Below are positions 7,291-14,969 of a stretch of DNA of 21,007 nucleotides, piece by piece. This DNA is from CAZWRV01 sp964636325 (lineage in GTDB: Bacteria; Verrucomicrobiota; Lentisphaeria; Victivallales; GWF2-50-93). The position numbers and the translations under genes are program-made. The notes under the pieces were generated by a model that had not been told where the DNA came from, ran no database searches, and was given only the letters and a program-made list of their open reading frames with translations. The DNA lies in assembly GCA_964636325.1 (NCBI GenBank), contig CAZWRV010000110.1, forward strand, positions 1 to 21,007. Direction: 5' to 3'. Every line of letters begins with the position of its first letter. The stretch's first letter is position 1.

Positions 7291-10200
7291 ATGGCAGCAG
7301 ACTCCAAGCGCCGGCTCCGTATTCCGCTATTCGTGAAGATGCTCCTGCTCGTCGTCCCCGTGGCTGTTATACCCGTCATAATCCTGGGCGCGATGAGCAT
7401 CCGCTGCGGCGTAGAGGCGATCGGCCGGACCGCTGAGAAGAACCTCGAGCTCATAGCGTCCGGCACGGCAGCGTCCATCGACCAGCTCTTTTCCGAGGAG
7501 CAGCGCCGCCAGGCCGTGGCGGCCTCCACCGAAACCGTGATAAACGCATGCATCGCCGCACCCGATGACAGCAAGGTCAAGCTCGACCTTGCCGATAAAT
7601 GGCTCAGGGATTTCCTCGCCTGCGATCCGAACCTGGCGCTCGCATATATTGCCGACGGCCAGGGGGTCTGCATCGTCGCGACCTCACCGAACATGGTCGG
7701 AAATGACTACAGGAAAACGCGCGAATACATGCGGCAGGCGCTGAAAGGGGAGAGTGTCATATCGGATCTGACGATCGGGATAACCACCGGGGAGCCAGGC
7801 ATCTTCTTCGCCGGTCCGGTGAAGGATCAGGAAGGCAAGCTTGTCGGCGTAATAGTCCTCAAGCTCAAGTCTTCAGCGATGGATCACATATGCCAGAGCG
7901 TCTCGGCGAAGGCCACGGGTGGATTCGCTATGGTGATAGACCAGAACGAGGTTGCCATATCCCATCCCGATCCAAAGCTGCTCTACCGGAGCATCGGCGG
8001 CATCCCCCCTGAAAAGCTGAAGAACTTGGATCCGAAAAGCCAGTATGGCGTCGAACGCATCGAGTCCGCCGGCCTGGAGGACATCGCCGCCATCATCAGG
8101 TCGGGAAGCGTAAGCGGCTGCCTTACCGCTAAAAACATTAGCGGAGCGCCGATCGTGGCCGGATATGCCCGGATGACAAAGCGGCCATGGATTGTCGCCG
8201 TGGTCCAGCCACGCTCCCAGTTCGACCAGCCCATGCTGGAGCTCGCCGCCGACCAGAAGTGGTGCATCGCCGGGCTAGGCGTACTGGCGGCGTTCATGGC
8301 GGGATGGATCACCTACCGCCTGCTCCGGCCAATCAAATCGCTGCGAGCCGCCACCTTGAAGGCCGCGGAGGGTGACTTTTCGGCGAAGGCCATGGTGTTC
8401 GGTAACGACGAGCTCGGCGATCTTGCAAACGCGTTCAACGTGATGGTTCCGGCCCTACAGGAGAAGGTCAAGATCCAGAACGACCTGCTGCTTTCGAAGG
8501 AAGTCCAGCGCAATACGCAGGAGCAGGCCGACCAGCTCCGCTCCCAGAAGGAGGCGCTCGCCGTGGCCGAGGAAAGGACGCGGCAGATACTTGAGTCGGC
8601 CGCGGAAGGCATCTTCGGCGTCGACACCGAAGGGCAGATAACTTTTGTCAATCCGGCCGGATGCAGGATGCTCGGATTCGAGGAGAAGGAACTCCTCGGC
8701 CAGCCGTCCCATGCGCTAATCCATCACCATCGCCCCGACGGAAGCGAATACCCGATGGAACAATGCCCGATGTTCGCCGCATACAAGGAGGGGAAGGCCA
8801 GCAGGATCGACGACGAATTCCTCTGGCGCAAGGACGGCTCCGGCCTCCCCGTCGAATACGGCGCCACCCCGATATATAAGGGCGGCGCCATCGTCGGCGC
8901 GGTGATAAGCTTCACCGACATCACCGAGCGGAAGAAGGCCGAGGAGGAAATCCGGAACCACTCCTCGTTCATGCAGGCGCTTGTCGACACGATCCCCTAT
9001 CCGATATTCTACAAGGGGCCGGACACCCGTTTCATAGGCTGCAACCGCGCATACGAGCTGGTCTTCGGCATCAAGAGGGAAAGCCTTATCGGAAAGCGAG
9101 TCTTTGATCTTGACTACCTGCCCGAGGCGGACCGTCTCGCATATCAGGCGGAGGACGAGTCCGTGATCGCCAAGATAGGTTCCATAGAAAAAGAGGTTGC
9201 GATTCCTTTCGCCGACGGCAAGATGCACGACGTCCTATATTCGGTGTCCGGATTCCGGAACGCCGCAGGCCAGCCCGGCGGACTCATCGGAACCATCGTC
9301 GACGTTTCCGACCGCAAGAAGGTGGAGGAGATAGAACGCTTCAACCGCCTCGCCCTCGGCCGCGAACAGCGGATCATGGAGCTTAAAAAACAGATCAACG
9401 GACTCGCATCAGAGCTCGGACGCGGCATTTCGTTCCCGTCCGCCGAGCAGAAGGACGAGCCCGGACCGGAGGAGGCCAGACCAGCAGGGAAAGAAGAGGT
9501 TCTCGATGCGGAAAAGGTCAAGGCGATGTTCATCGAGATGGTGCGCGAGAACGAGCTCCAGCTGCTTTTCAACGACTTCTGCGAGGCCGTCGGCGTCGCA
9601 TCCGCAATCATAGACCTGGATGGGAAGATACTGGCGAGCGCCCGGTGGCAGAGGATCTGCACCCACTTCCACCGCGCGAACGAAAAGAGCTGCGCCAGAT
9701 GCGTCGAGAGCGACACCGGCCTGGCGCTCAATCTGCAGGAGGGCAAGGACTACGCCATCTACAAATGCCGCAACGGCATGACCGACTGCGCATCGCCGAT
9801 CAAGGTGGCAGGACATCACGTGGCCAACGTCTTCATCGGTCAGTTCCACGTCAGCATTCCCGACGAGGCATTCTTCTCGGCCCAGGCCGATGAATTCGGA
9901 TTCGACCGGACGGAATACCTCAAGGCTGTCCACGCCGCTCCGGTCGTAGACGAAGCCCGCCTGCCCGCCATCCTCGGTTTCCTGGCCCGCTTCTCAAGGC
10001 TGATAGGATCCTTCGCGGTCGAGCGATGGCGCGCGAGGCAGGCCGAGCTGGGCGTCCGCAGCCAGGCCGCCGAGCAGAGGCGCCAGAGGCAGGCGGCGAT
10101 AAGCCTTGCGGAGGACGCCGAAAACTCGCGCAGGGAAGTGACCGCCTACAAGGAGCACCTGGAGGAGCTGGTCAAGGAGCGCACCGCCGAGCTGGCGGAA

Positions 10201-12447
10201 GCCAAGTCCAAGGCCGAGGAGGCCACACAGATGAAGTCCATGTTCCTGGCGAACATGAGCCACGAGATACGCACACCGATGAACGCGATAATCGGGCTCT
10301 CGCACCTAGCTCTCAAGACCGAACTTTCGCCCAAGCAGCGCGACTACGTGAACAAGATACACAACGCGGGCACCTCCCTCCTGGGAATCATCAACGACAT
10401 CCTGGATTTCTCCAAGATAGAGGCCGGCAGGATAGAGATCGAATCTATAAGCTTCAAGCTCGACGAAGTCATTCATTCCGTCTTGACGGTGACGGGCCAG
10501 AAGGCCCACGACAAAGGGCTCGAACTGCTTGTCGAGTCGTCACCGGACATACCTCAGAACCTTCTCGGCGATCCGTTGCGCATCGGGCAGATCATCACCA
10601 ACCTCGTCAACAACGCGGTCAAGTTCACCGAGCGCGGCGAGATCCGCATCAGGATGGAGCTGCTGGAAAAGACGGGAGACAAGGCGCAGCTCCGATTCTC
10701 CGTCCGAGACACCGGCCCAGGCATGACCAAGGAGCAGATGTCGAAGCTCTTCAGGCCTTTCACCCAGGCCGACATGTCCACCACCAGGAAACACGGCGGC
10801 ACCGGACTGGGCCTGACGATTTCACGCCAGCTCGTCCAGCTCATGGGCGGCCAGATATGGCTTGAGAGCGAACCCGGCACCGGCAGCACCTTCATCTTCA
10901 CAGTCTGGCTCGGCATCGGATGCGAAACCGGCAGGGTCGCTCCTGAACAGCTGAGCAGGCTCAAGATTCTTGTCGCCGACGACAACTCGGCAGCCCGCGA
11001 CATCATCGTCGACTCCCTCAAGTGCGTCGCCGCCAAAGTCGACGCCGTAAGCTCCGGTTCCGAAGCCGTTTCGGCCGTCATACAGAACCAAGCGACGGCG
11101 CCCTACGACGTCGTATTCATGGACTGGAAGATGCCCGGCATGGACGGACTGCAGGCGACACGCATGATCAAGGAGGATGCCGGCATAACGAAAAAGCCTG
11201 CAATCATAATGGTCACCGCATTCGGACGCGAGGAGGTCAGGGAGGAGGCCGAAAAGCTCGATGTCGACGGGTTTCTGATCAAGCCGGTCACAAGATCGAT
11301 GCTGGTGGACACACTCGTCACGCTACTGGCGCCCGCGGCGAAGGGTGGAAATCTGCTTTCACAAGAGGAACAGACGGAACAGCTAAAGGGCGTCCACATA
11401 CTGCTCGCAGAGGACAACGAGATAAACCAGCAGGTCGCGGTCGAGCTGCTCAACTCGGTCGGAGCCGTCGTTGACATCGCCAACAACGGGCTCGAGGCAG
11501 TAAGAAAGCTTATGGATCATGCTGCGCCTCGCTACGATATCGTGCTCATGGACATCCAGATGCCCGAGATGGACGGCTACCAGGCGACGGCGAAGATCCG
11601 GTCCGACAGCCGCTTCGCGGAACTGCCAATCATCGCGATGACCGCGCATGCCACGGTCGAGGAGCGCCAGCGCTGCCTCGCCGCCGGAATGAACGACCAT
11701 GTGACAAAGCCCATCGAGCCCGCTGCTCTTTTCGGAGCCGTCGCACGCTTCTGCAAGCCTTCAGGAACGCAGGCACCGCCCCCGGTGGAAGCCCGGAGAC
11801 AGGCCCCGCCTGAAAAAAAGGCGGAGGCAATTCCGGAGATAACAGGACTAGACTCCGCGGACGGTATTCGCCGCGTCGGAGGCAACGTCAAATTCTACAT
11901 CAATATCCTCAGGCAGTTCGTGGACGGACAGGCGGACGACCCGGAGCAGATCAGGGATCTTCTGGAGAAGGGCGACAATAAGACGGCCGAAAGGCTGGCG
12001 CATAGCCTCAAGGGCGTTGCCGGTAACATCGGAGCAAAGGAGGTCCAGGCCGCCGCAGGCGCCCTCGAAAAGGCGATAAAAGAAAAGGCCGCTCCGGACG
12101 AGGTTGAGTCCCTAAGGCTCATGCTCGAAGAAACCCTTGACAGACTGATATGTCCACTTGAAAATATCCTTGCGAAGGAGGCCGTGGAAACTCCACCGCC
12201 GCCAACCGCCGCCCCGGCCCCGCAGGCAAGTCCGGAACAGATTAAGAAGGCGGCGGACGAACTCGTGAGGCTCCTCGCCGACTCGGACGCCACGGCCGGC
12301 GACTTCATAACGGCAAACGAGCCGGCCTTGCGCCAGCTCCTGTCGGACGAAGGGCTGGCAAAGTTGAAGCGGCTGGTCGAATCGTATTCCTTCGACGAGG
12401 CGATCGAGGAAGTGAAAAAGATTTCAGAAGAGAGAAGGTTGCTGTAG
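7291..12447 (+). CDS. Hybrid sensor histidine kinase: Cache-HAMP-PAS-PAS-PocR-HK-REC-REC-HPt
   Basis: A 1718-residue membrane phosphorelay kinase. TM1 (about 15-37) and TM2 (about 324-346) enclose a periplasmic Cache-like sensor, followed by HAMP (about 341-393). Two PAS domains follow (about 430-545 and 556-675), then a PocR-type sensory domain (about 741-910) with a Cys cluster (790, 801, 804, 826, 833). A coiled-coil linker leads to HisKA with NMSHEIRTP (His991) and an HATPase with NNAVKFTERGE, RDTGPGM and GGTGLGL. REC1 carries Asp1278 and Lys1331, REC2 carries Asp1421 and Lys1473, and the HPt has AHSLKGVAGNIGA (His1571). After the HPt there is a proline-rich linker and an 80-residue helical tail. 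All key catalytic residues are present. The ATG has only a weak purine-rich site (GGGG about 10 nt upstream). The PP2C-type regulator at 13768 is a plausible partner. The ligand is unknown. Confidence 0.93.
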   Translation: MAADSKRRLRIPLFVKMLLLVVPVAVIPVIILGAMSIRCGVEAIGRTAEKNLELIASGTAASIDQLFSEEQRRQAVAASTETVINACIAAPDDSKVKLDLADKWLRDFLACDPNLALAYIADGQGVCIVATSPNMVGNDYRKTREYMRQALKGESVISDLTIGITTGEPGIFFAGPVKDQEGKLVGVIVLKLKSSAMDHICQSVSAKATGGFAMVIDQNEVAISHPDPKLLYRSIGGIPPEKLKNLDPKSQYGVERIESAGLEDIAAIIRSGSVSGCLTAKNISGAPIVAGYARMTKRPWIVAVVQPRSQFDQPMLELAADQKWCIAGLGVLAAFMAGWITYRLLRPIKSLRAATLKAAEGDFSAKAMVFGNDELGDLANAFNVMVPALQEKVKIQNDLLLSKEVQRNTQEQADQLRSQKEALAVAEERTRQILESAAEGIFGVDTEGQITFVNPAGCRMLGFEEKELLGQPSHALIHHHRPDGSEYPMEQCPMFAAYKEGKASRIDDEFLWRKDGSGLPVEYGATPIYKGGAIVGAVISFTDITERKKAEEEIRNHSSFMQALVDTIPYPIFYKGPDTRFIGCNRAYELVFGIKRESLIGKRVFDLDYLPEADRLAYQAEDESVIAKIGSIEKEVAIPFADGKMHDVLYSVSGFRNAAGQPGGLIGTIVDVSDRKKVEEIERFNRLALGREQRIMELKKQINGLASELGRGISFPSAEQKDEPGPEEARPAGKEEVLDAEKVKAMFIEMVRENELQLLFNDFCEAVGVASAIIDLDGKILASARWQRICTHFHRANEKSCARCVESDTGLALNLQEGKDYAIYKCRNGMTDCASPIKVAGHHVANVFIGQFHVSIPDEAFFSAQADEFGFDRTEYLKAVHAAPVVDEARLPAILGFLARFSRLIGSFAVERWRARQAELGVRSQAAEQRRQRQAAISLAEDAENSRREVTAYKEHLEELVKERTAELAEAKSKAEEATQMKSMFLANMSHEIRTPMNAIIGLSHLALKTELSPKQRDYVNKIHNAGTSLLGIINDILDFSKIEAGRIEIESISFKLDEVIHSVLTVTGQKAHDKGLELLVESSPDIPQNLLGDPLRIGQIITNLVNNAVKFTERGEIRIRMELLEKTGDKAQLRFSVRDTGPGMTKEQMSKLFRPFTQADMSTTRKHGGTGLGLTISRQLVQLMGGQIWLESEPGTGSTFIFTVWLGIGCETGRVAPEQLSRLKILVADDNSAARDIIVDSLKCVAAKVDAVSSGSEAVSAVIQNQATAPYDVVFMDWKMPGMDGLQATRMIKEDAGITKKPAIIMVTAFGREEVREEAEKLDVDGFLIKPVTRSMLVDTLVTLLAPAAKGGNLLSQEEQTEQLKGVHILLAEDNEINQQVAVELLNSVGAVVDIANNGLEAVRKLMDHAAPRYDIVLMDIQMPEMDGYQATAKIRSDSRFAELPIIAMTAHATVEERQRCLAAGMNDHVTKPIEPAALFGAVARFCKPSGTQAPPPVEARRQAPPEKKAEAIPEITGLDSADGIRRVGGNVKFYINILRQFVDGQADDPEQIRDLLEKGDNKTAERLAHSLKGVAGNIGAKEVQAAAGALEKAIKEKAAPDEVESLRLMLEETLDRLICPLENILAKEAVETPPPPTAAPAPQASPEQIKKAADELVRLLADSDATAGDFITANEPALRQLLSDEGLAKLKRLVESYSFDEAIEEVKKISEERRLL

Positions 12448-12521
12448 CCTCTTAGGAAACCAAAGTAAGACATACAAAGGCCCACGGGAAACTCGTCGCT
12501 GATGAATTAAAGCGGCTGTGA

Positions 12522-12653
12522 TGGACTCTTAAGTCTGAGTTTAGGGTATCGCCTGAGTCAGAACCCTATGAATATTTATTTGCATGGGAACATGAGACAG
12601 AACCTGTATTTATTGATTGGGAAATGTTTAAAAAGAAGAATAATAAACCCTAA
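12522..12653 (+). pseudogene. C-terminal remnant of an unidentified protein
   Basis: An open frame of 43 codons after a TGA at 12519 reads ...VSPESEPYEYLFAWEHE and ends ...WEMFKKKNNKP at a TAA (12651-12653). The composition looks protein-like (acidic and aromatic), but the only ATG is near its end (12624) and no ribosome-binding site is visible, so it appears to be a 5'-truncated gene. Upstream of the TGA the same frame continues as ...GKLVADELKRL. It is much more AT-rich than its neighbours, which suggests foreign origin. Its stop codon lies within the attC-like site that follows. I do not recognise the family. Confidence 0.4.
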
Positions 12654-12697
12654 CAAGTTGGCTTCTGCTGGTTCCGCGGCTGCTGGAAAGCAGAGCC
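12648..12697 (+). other. attC-like stem-loop A (incomplete)
   Basis: The sequence starts CCTAACAA at the stop codon of the preceding ORF. GGCT-T-CTGCT (12660-12669) pairs with AGCAGAGCC (12689-12697) over 9 bp, leaving a single bulged T. An inner TTCC/GGAA stem (12672-12675 with 12685-12688) follows. A stop codon inside CCTAAC and a stem with an extrahelical base resemble the R''/L'' side of an integron attC. No GTTRRRY-type R' box follows, so it is incomplete or something else. Confidence 0.28.
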
Positions 12698-12745
12698 TGA
12701 TCATCTACGATACGCATTTTTAAGGATTTGAACATGTGCCTTTTT

Positions 12746-12762
12746 ACAACCTGGAGGGTTGT
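12746..12762 (+). repeat. REP-type hairpin 1 upstream of the RAYT gene
   Basis: ACAACC-TGGAG-GGTTGT, a 6-bp stem with a 5-nt loop. It is followed by the linker TCAGATAGTAGCC and hairpin 2. The mirrored unit downstream of the transposase (13372-13427) has a hairpin in the same outer position and a comparable linker. Confidence 0.6.
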
Positions 12763-12772
12763 CAGATAGTAG

Positions 12773-12803
12773 CCGGAGGTCGGAGCATTGCGTAGACCTC
12801 CGG
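12773..12803 (+). repeat. REP-type hairpin 2 upstream of the RAYT gene
   Basis: CCGGAGGTC (12773-12781) pairs perfectly with GACCTCCGG (12795-12803) around the 13-nt loop GGAGCATTGCGTA. The downstream counterpart, 13372-13400 on the other strand, has the same loop length and a loop identical at 9 of 13 positions (common core GAGC.TTGCG). Confidence 0.65.
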
Positions 12804-12821
12804 ATAGAGAGTGAAATTATC

Positions 12822-12845
12822 TCGCACCCAGAAGGGGTGCCAGAA
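12822..12845 (+). repeat. REP-type hairpin 3, left inverted copy
   Basis: A 24-bp unit with the stem GCACCC / GGGTGC (12824-12829 with 12835-12840) and the tail CAGAA. Its reverse complement matches 13332-13355 at 23 of 24 positions. The two copies face each other across the transposase gene and end 15 bp before its ATG. Confidence 0.75.
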
Positions 12846-12860
12846 GCTGGCGGAACATCG

Positions 12861-13304
12861 ATGGGCTCAACATATTACAGCATTCATCATCATATTGTTT
12901 TCAGCACGAAGGAGCGGTGTCCTCTTATTTCTCCCGTATGGCGTCCGCAACTCCACGAATATCTGGGAGGGGCGGTTCGTGGAATTGGCGGTGTTGCAGA
13001 AGCCGTAGGGGGAGTGGAGGATCATGTGCATCTGCTGGTGAGCATGAAGACAACCGACGCCCCCGCAGATCTGGTGAGAGAGTTGAAGAAAGCATCATCC
13101 GCCTGGGCACGCGGAAGTCACGTGCCATTGTTCTCTTGGCAGGAGGGATATTCGATATTTTCGGTGAGCTGGCTACATGCTCCGGTCGTCCGGAATTATA
13201 TTACGAACCAGGATGCGCATCATCACAAAGTTACGTTTGTAGATGAATTGAAACGGTTGTTGGAGAAGAACGGTGTCAAATACGAACCGAAATATTTGTT
13301 GTGA
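12861..13304 (+). CDS. REP-associated tyrosine transposase (RAYT, IS200/IS605 Y1 family)
   Basis: A 147-residue HUH/Y1 transposase of the REP-associated type, a single-strand DNA nuclease thought to mobilise or maintain REP palindromes. It shows the N-terminal HHHIVFSTKER strand, EDHVHLLV with the HUH pair His55 and His57, and RNYITNQDAHHH with the likely nucleophile Tyr113. It ends FVDELKRLLEKNGVKYEPKYLL, as RAYTs do. I chose the ATG at 12861 because it begins the conserved domain; an upstream start at 12759 would translate two REP hairpins. The gene sits inside mirror-image REP clusters (12746-12845 and 13332-13427), the arrangement expected for a REPtron. It separates the kinase from the PP2C regulator. 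The frame is intact, so it may be active. Confidence 0.88.
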   Translation: MGSTYYSIHHHIVFSTKERCPLISPVWRPQLHEYLGGAVRGIGGVAEAVGGVEDHVHLLVSMKTTDAPADLVRELKKASSAWARGSHVPLFSWQEGYSIFSVSWLHAPVVRNYITNQDAHHHKVTFVDELKRLLEKNGVKYEPKYLL

Positions 13305-13331
13305 AGGACAAATGATTGTTTGAAAATGCGA

Positions 13332-13355
13332 TTCTGGCACCCCTTCAGGGTGCGA
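13332..13355 (-). repeat. REP-type hairpin 3, right inverted copy
   Basis: The stem GCACCC (13337-13342) pairs with GGGTGC (13348-13353) around CTTCA. On the opposite strand it is the same unit as 12822-12845, differing at one base. It starts 27 bp after the transposase stop. Confidence 0.75.
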
Positions 13356-13371
13356 TTCTTTTTACCTTTTT

Positions 13372-13400
13372 CCGGGGGTATCGCAAGGCTCAACCCCCGG
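13372..13400 (-). repeat. REP-type hairpin 2, right copy
   Basis: CCGGGGGT (13372-13379) and ACCCCCGG (13393-13400) form an 8-bp stem with a 13-nt loop. On the minus strand the loop reads TGAGCCTTGCGAT, related to the loop of 12773-12803. The adjacent linker GAGAAAGTAGCC (minus strand) parallels the linker TCAGATAGTAGCC on the left side. Confidence 0.65.
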
Positions 13401-13410
13401 CTACTTTCTC

Positions 13411-13427
13411 TCATCCCTTTGGGATGA
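13411..13427 (-). repeat. REP-type hairpin 1, right copy
   Basis: TCATCCC-TTT-GGGATGA, a perfect 7-bp stem with a 3-nt loop. It holds the outermost position on the right side of the transposase, as 12746-12762 does on the left, although the stem sequence differs. Confidence 0.55.
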
Positions 13428-13440
13428 AGATATCCAAAAT

Positions 13441-13560
13441 ATGAGTATAGGTCCTATGATACTCCTGTCTGACACAGGAGAAAAGCCGCTGGTCGTAACA
13501 GAGAGTATGGCAGTTGAGCGAGTGACAGAGGAATGGGAGCACACGAAATCAAGAGCCTAA
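13441..13560 (+). CDS. 39-codon ORF ending in an attC-like site (possible remnant)
   Basis: A clean frame from ATG 13441 to TAA 13558-13560 encodes 39 residues, beginning MSIGPMILLSDTGEKPL and ending EEWEHTKSRA. It is acidic and has no recognisable domain. The frame stays open upstream through the REP hairpins (at least to 13369) with no good ribosome-binding site, so this may be the C-terminal part of a gene whose 5' end was replaced when the REP/RAYT unit arrived. Its stop lies inside GCCTAAC, the start of the attC-like site at 13555, as in many integron cassettes. Confidence 0.35.
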   Translation: MSIGPMILLSDTGEKPLVVTESMAVERVTEEWEHTKSRA

Positions 13561-13614
13561 CAAATTGCCTTCAGCTGATGGAGACCACAGCAGAGGCTAG
13601 TAGATAGGTTAAGG
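13555..13614 (+). other. attC-like stem-loop B
   Basis: GCCTAAC (13555-13561) fits the R'' consensus RYYYAAC. GCCT-T-C-A-GCTG (13567-13577) pairs with CAGCAGAGGC (13588-13597) with one bulged T and one A-A mismatch, and the stem continues with TGG/CCA around AGA. GTTAAGG (13608-13614) resembles an R' box and can pair with CCTAAC if one A bulges. Site A (12648) shares 20 of 24 bases at its start and has the bulged T at the same place. The R' box ends in G where the consensus needs a pyrimidine, and no integrase gene is present. Confidence 0.35.
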
Positions 13615-13660
13615 AATTGCCGCCCCCTTGGGGTTGGGACGTCGGAAAAAATCGGAGACG

Positions 13661-13752
13661 GTATCAAGGCCTGAAGGGCCGGAAATCCCCAAGCCCAGCC
13701 CAGCGGGCTGGGTCAGGCTACGTACAAAAATAGAGCCCTGAAAGGGCGGAAA
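13661..13752 (+). repeat. Third REP cluster, abutting the PP2C regulator
   Basis: Three hairpins lie in series: GGCC-TGAAG-GGCC (13668-13680), CCCAGCCC-AGC-GGGCTGGG (13694-13712, perfect 8-bp stem) and GCCC-TGAAA-GGGC (13735-13747). The first and third belong to near-identical direct repeats ending GGAAAT. A CCCC-TT-GGGG palindrome (13624-13633) precedes the cluster. The last hairpin ends about five bases before the AAAGGA of the next gene, so it probably lies in that mRNA's leader. Confidence 0.65.
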
Positions 13753-13767
13753 TAAAGGATTGCACCC

Positions 13768-14919
13768 ATGCGCATGAAGGAGCTTTCTGAATGCCGGATA
13801 CTGATTGTCGACGATATAAAGGCGAACGTCGACGTCCTGGTCGAGGCGCTCAAGGGCGAATACAAGCTCAGCGTGGCGCTCGACGGCGAGGCCGCACTGC
13901 GCAACGCAGAGAAGACCCCCCCGGACCTCATACTCCTGGACATAGTCATGCCGGGGATTGACGGCTACGAGGTCTGCCGCCGCCTCCGCGCCTCCGATAA
14001 GACGCGCGAAATTCCTATCATGTTCCTCAGTTCGCTTGAGGACGTGAAGGACAAGGCCCGCGGTTTCGAGATGGGCGCCAACGACTACCTCACGAAACCG
14101 TTCGAGATGCTCGAGGTCAAGGCGAGAGTGCGCTCCCTCGTGAAGGCGAAGGCCTATGCGGACGCCACGCGCGAGGCGATCGAATTCGACCTCAACGTCG
14201 CACGCGAAATCCAGATGGGCATACTGCCTTCCGACCTCACGCCGTGCACCAAGGGCACCGGCCTCGACATCAAGGCCGTCATCGAGCCCGCGAAGCAAGT
14301 CGGCGGCGATCTCTACGAAGTCCTGCGCGCCGATGAAAACCGAGTCGTCGTAATCATCGGAGACGTCTCTGGCAAGGGAGTTCCGGCCGCGATGTTCATG
14401 GCGGTCACCGTGACGCTTGCAAGGACCATGGCCCGCCAATTCGAGAGGCCAGAGGAAATCCTCAAGAACCTGAATGCGGCGCTCGCCGTACAGAACCCCT
14501 ACGGGATGTTCGTCACCATAGCATGCCTCGTAATAGATCTGCGCTCCAAGACCGTCTCATGCGCAAACGCAGGCCACAACCCGCCTGTCTTCATAGGCAA
14601 GGACGGAAAGGCGCGCTTTGTCTTCAAGGCCACCGGCATTGTCGCAGGAATGTTCCCCGAGCTCGAGGTGAAACGTGAAAGCATGCAGCTTGAGGAAGGC
14701 GATACCATAGTCCTTTACACCGACGGAGTCACGGAGGCAATAAACGACGCCAAGAAGATGTTCGGCGAAGAGCGGCTGCTCGAAAGCCTCTCAGGCGCAA
14801 ACGCCCGTCCGGCATCGGAAGCCGTCTCACATCTTCTCGCCGCCGTCAAGGCTCACGCCGCCGGCGCGCCGCCCGCCGACGACATCGCCATAATCGCCGT
14901 CGGAAGAAGTGCCAAATAA
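13768..14919 (+). CDS. Response regulator with PP2C/SpoIIE-type phosphatase output (RsbU-like)
   Basis: A 383-residue two-domain regulator. The REC domain (about 10-125) has the acidic pair Asp15-Asp16, the phospho-acceptor Asp58 in LILLDIVMPGIDGYE and Lys110 in NDYLTKPFE. A helical linker (about 126-160, EIQMGILPSDL) joins a PP2C/SpoIIE serine phosphatase (about 165-380) with the metal-binding motifs VGGDLYE (Asp181), GDVSGKGVPAAMFMA (Asp199), ANAGHNPP, LYTDGVTEA and ADDIAIIAVG. Such proteins usually dephosphorylate an anti-sigma-factor antagonist in partner-switching control, or an analogous target; no partner gene is in the window. AAAGGA sits about 9 nt before the ATG. The hybrid kinase upstream, with its HPt, is a plausible phosphodonor. 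The antiporter gene starts 50 bp downstream. Confidence 0.93.
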   Translation: MRMKELSECRILIVDDIKANVDVLVEALKGEYKLSVALDGEAALRNAEKTPPDLILLDIVMPGIDGYEVCRRLRASDKTREIPIMFLSSLEDVKDKARGFEMGANDYLTKPFEMLEVKARVRSLVKAKAYADATREAIEFDLNVAREIQMGILPSDLTPCTKGTGLDIKAVIEPAKQVGGDLYEVLRADENRVVVIIGDVSGKGVPAAMFMAVTVTLARTMARQFERPEEILKNLNAALAVQNPYGMFVTIACLVIDLRSKTVSCANAGHNPPVFIGKDGKARFVFKATGIVAGMFPELEVKRESMQLEEGDTIVLYTDGVTEAINDAKKMFGEERLLESLSGANARPASEAVSHLLAAVKAHAAGAPPADDIAIIAVGRSAK

Positions 14920-14969
14920 TTTATGCCATGCATCAGTAATGCGATGAGATTTTCACATTGGGAAATTTT

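Noticed and set aside
12759..12860. Upstream start for the RAYT gene
   Set aside because: It would translate REP hairpins 2 and 3; the conserved domain starts at 12861.
13609..14439. A 276-codon open frame on the minus strand opposite the PP2C regulator
   Set aside because: It is antisense to a clear REC-PP2C coding region, is Arg/His/Leu-rich as expected of a GC-rich shadow frame, and its 3' part reads through REP hairpins.
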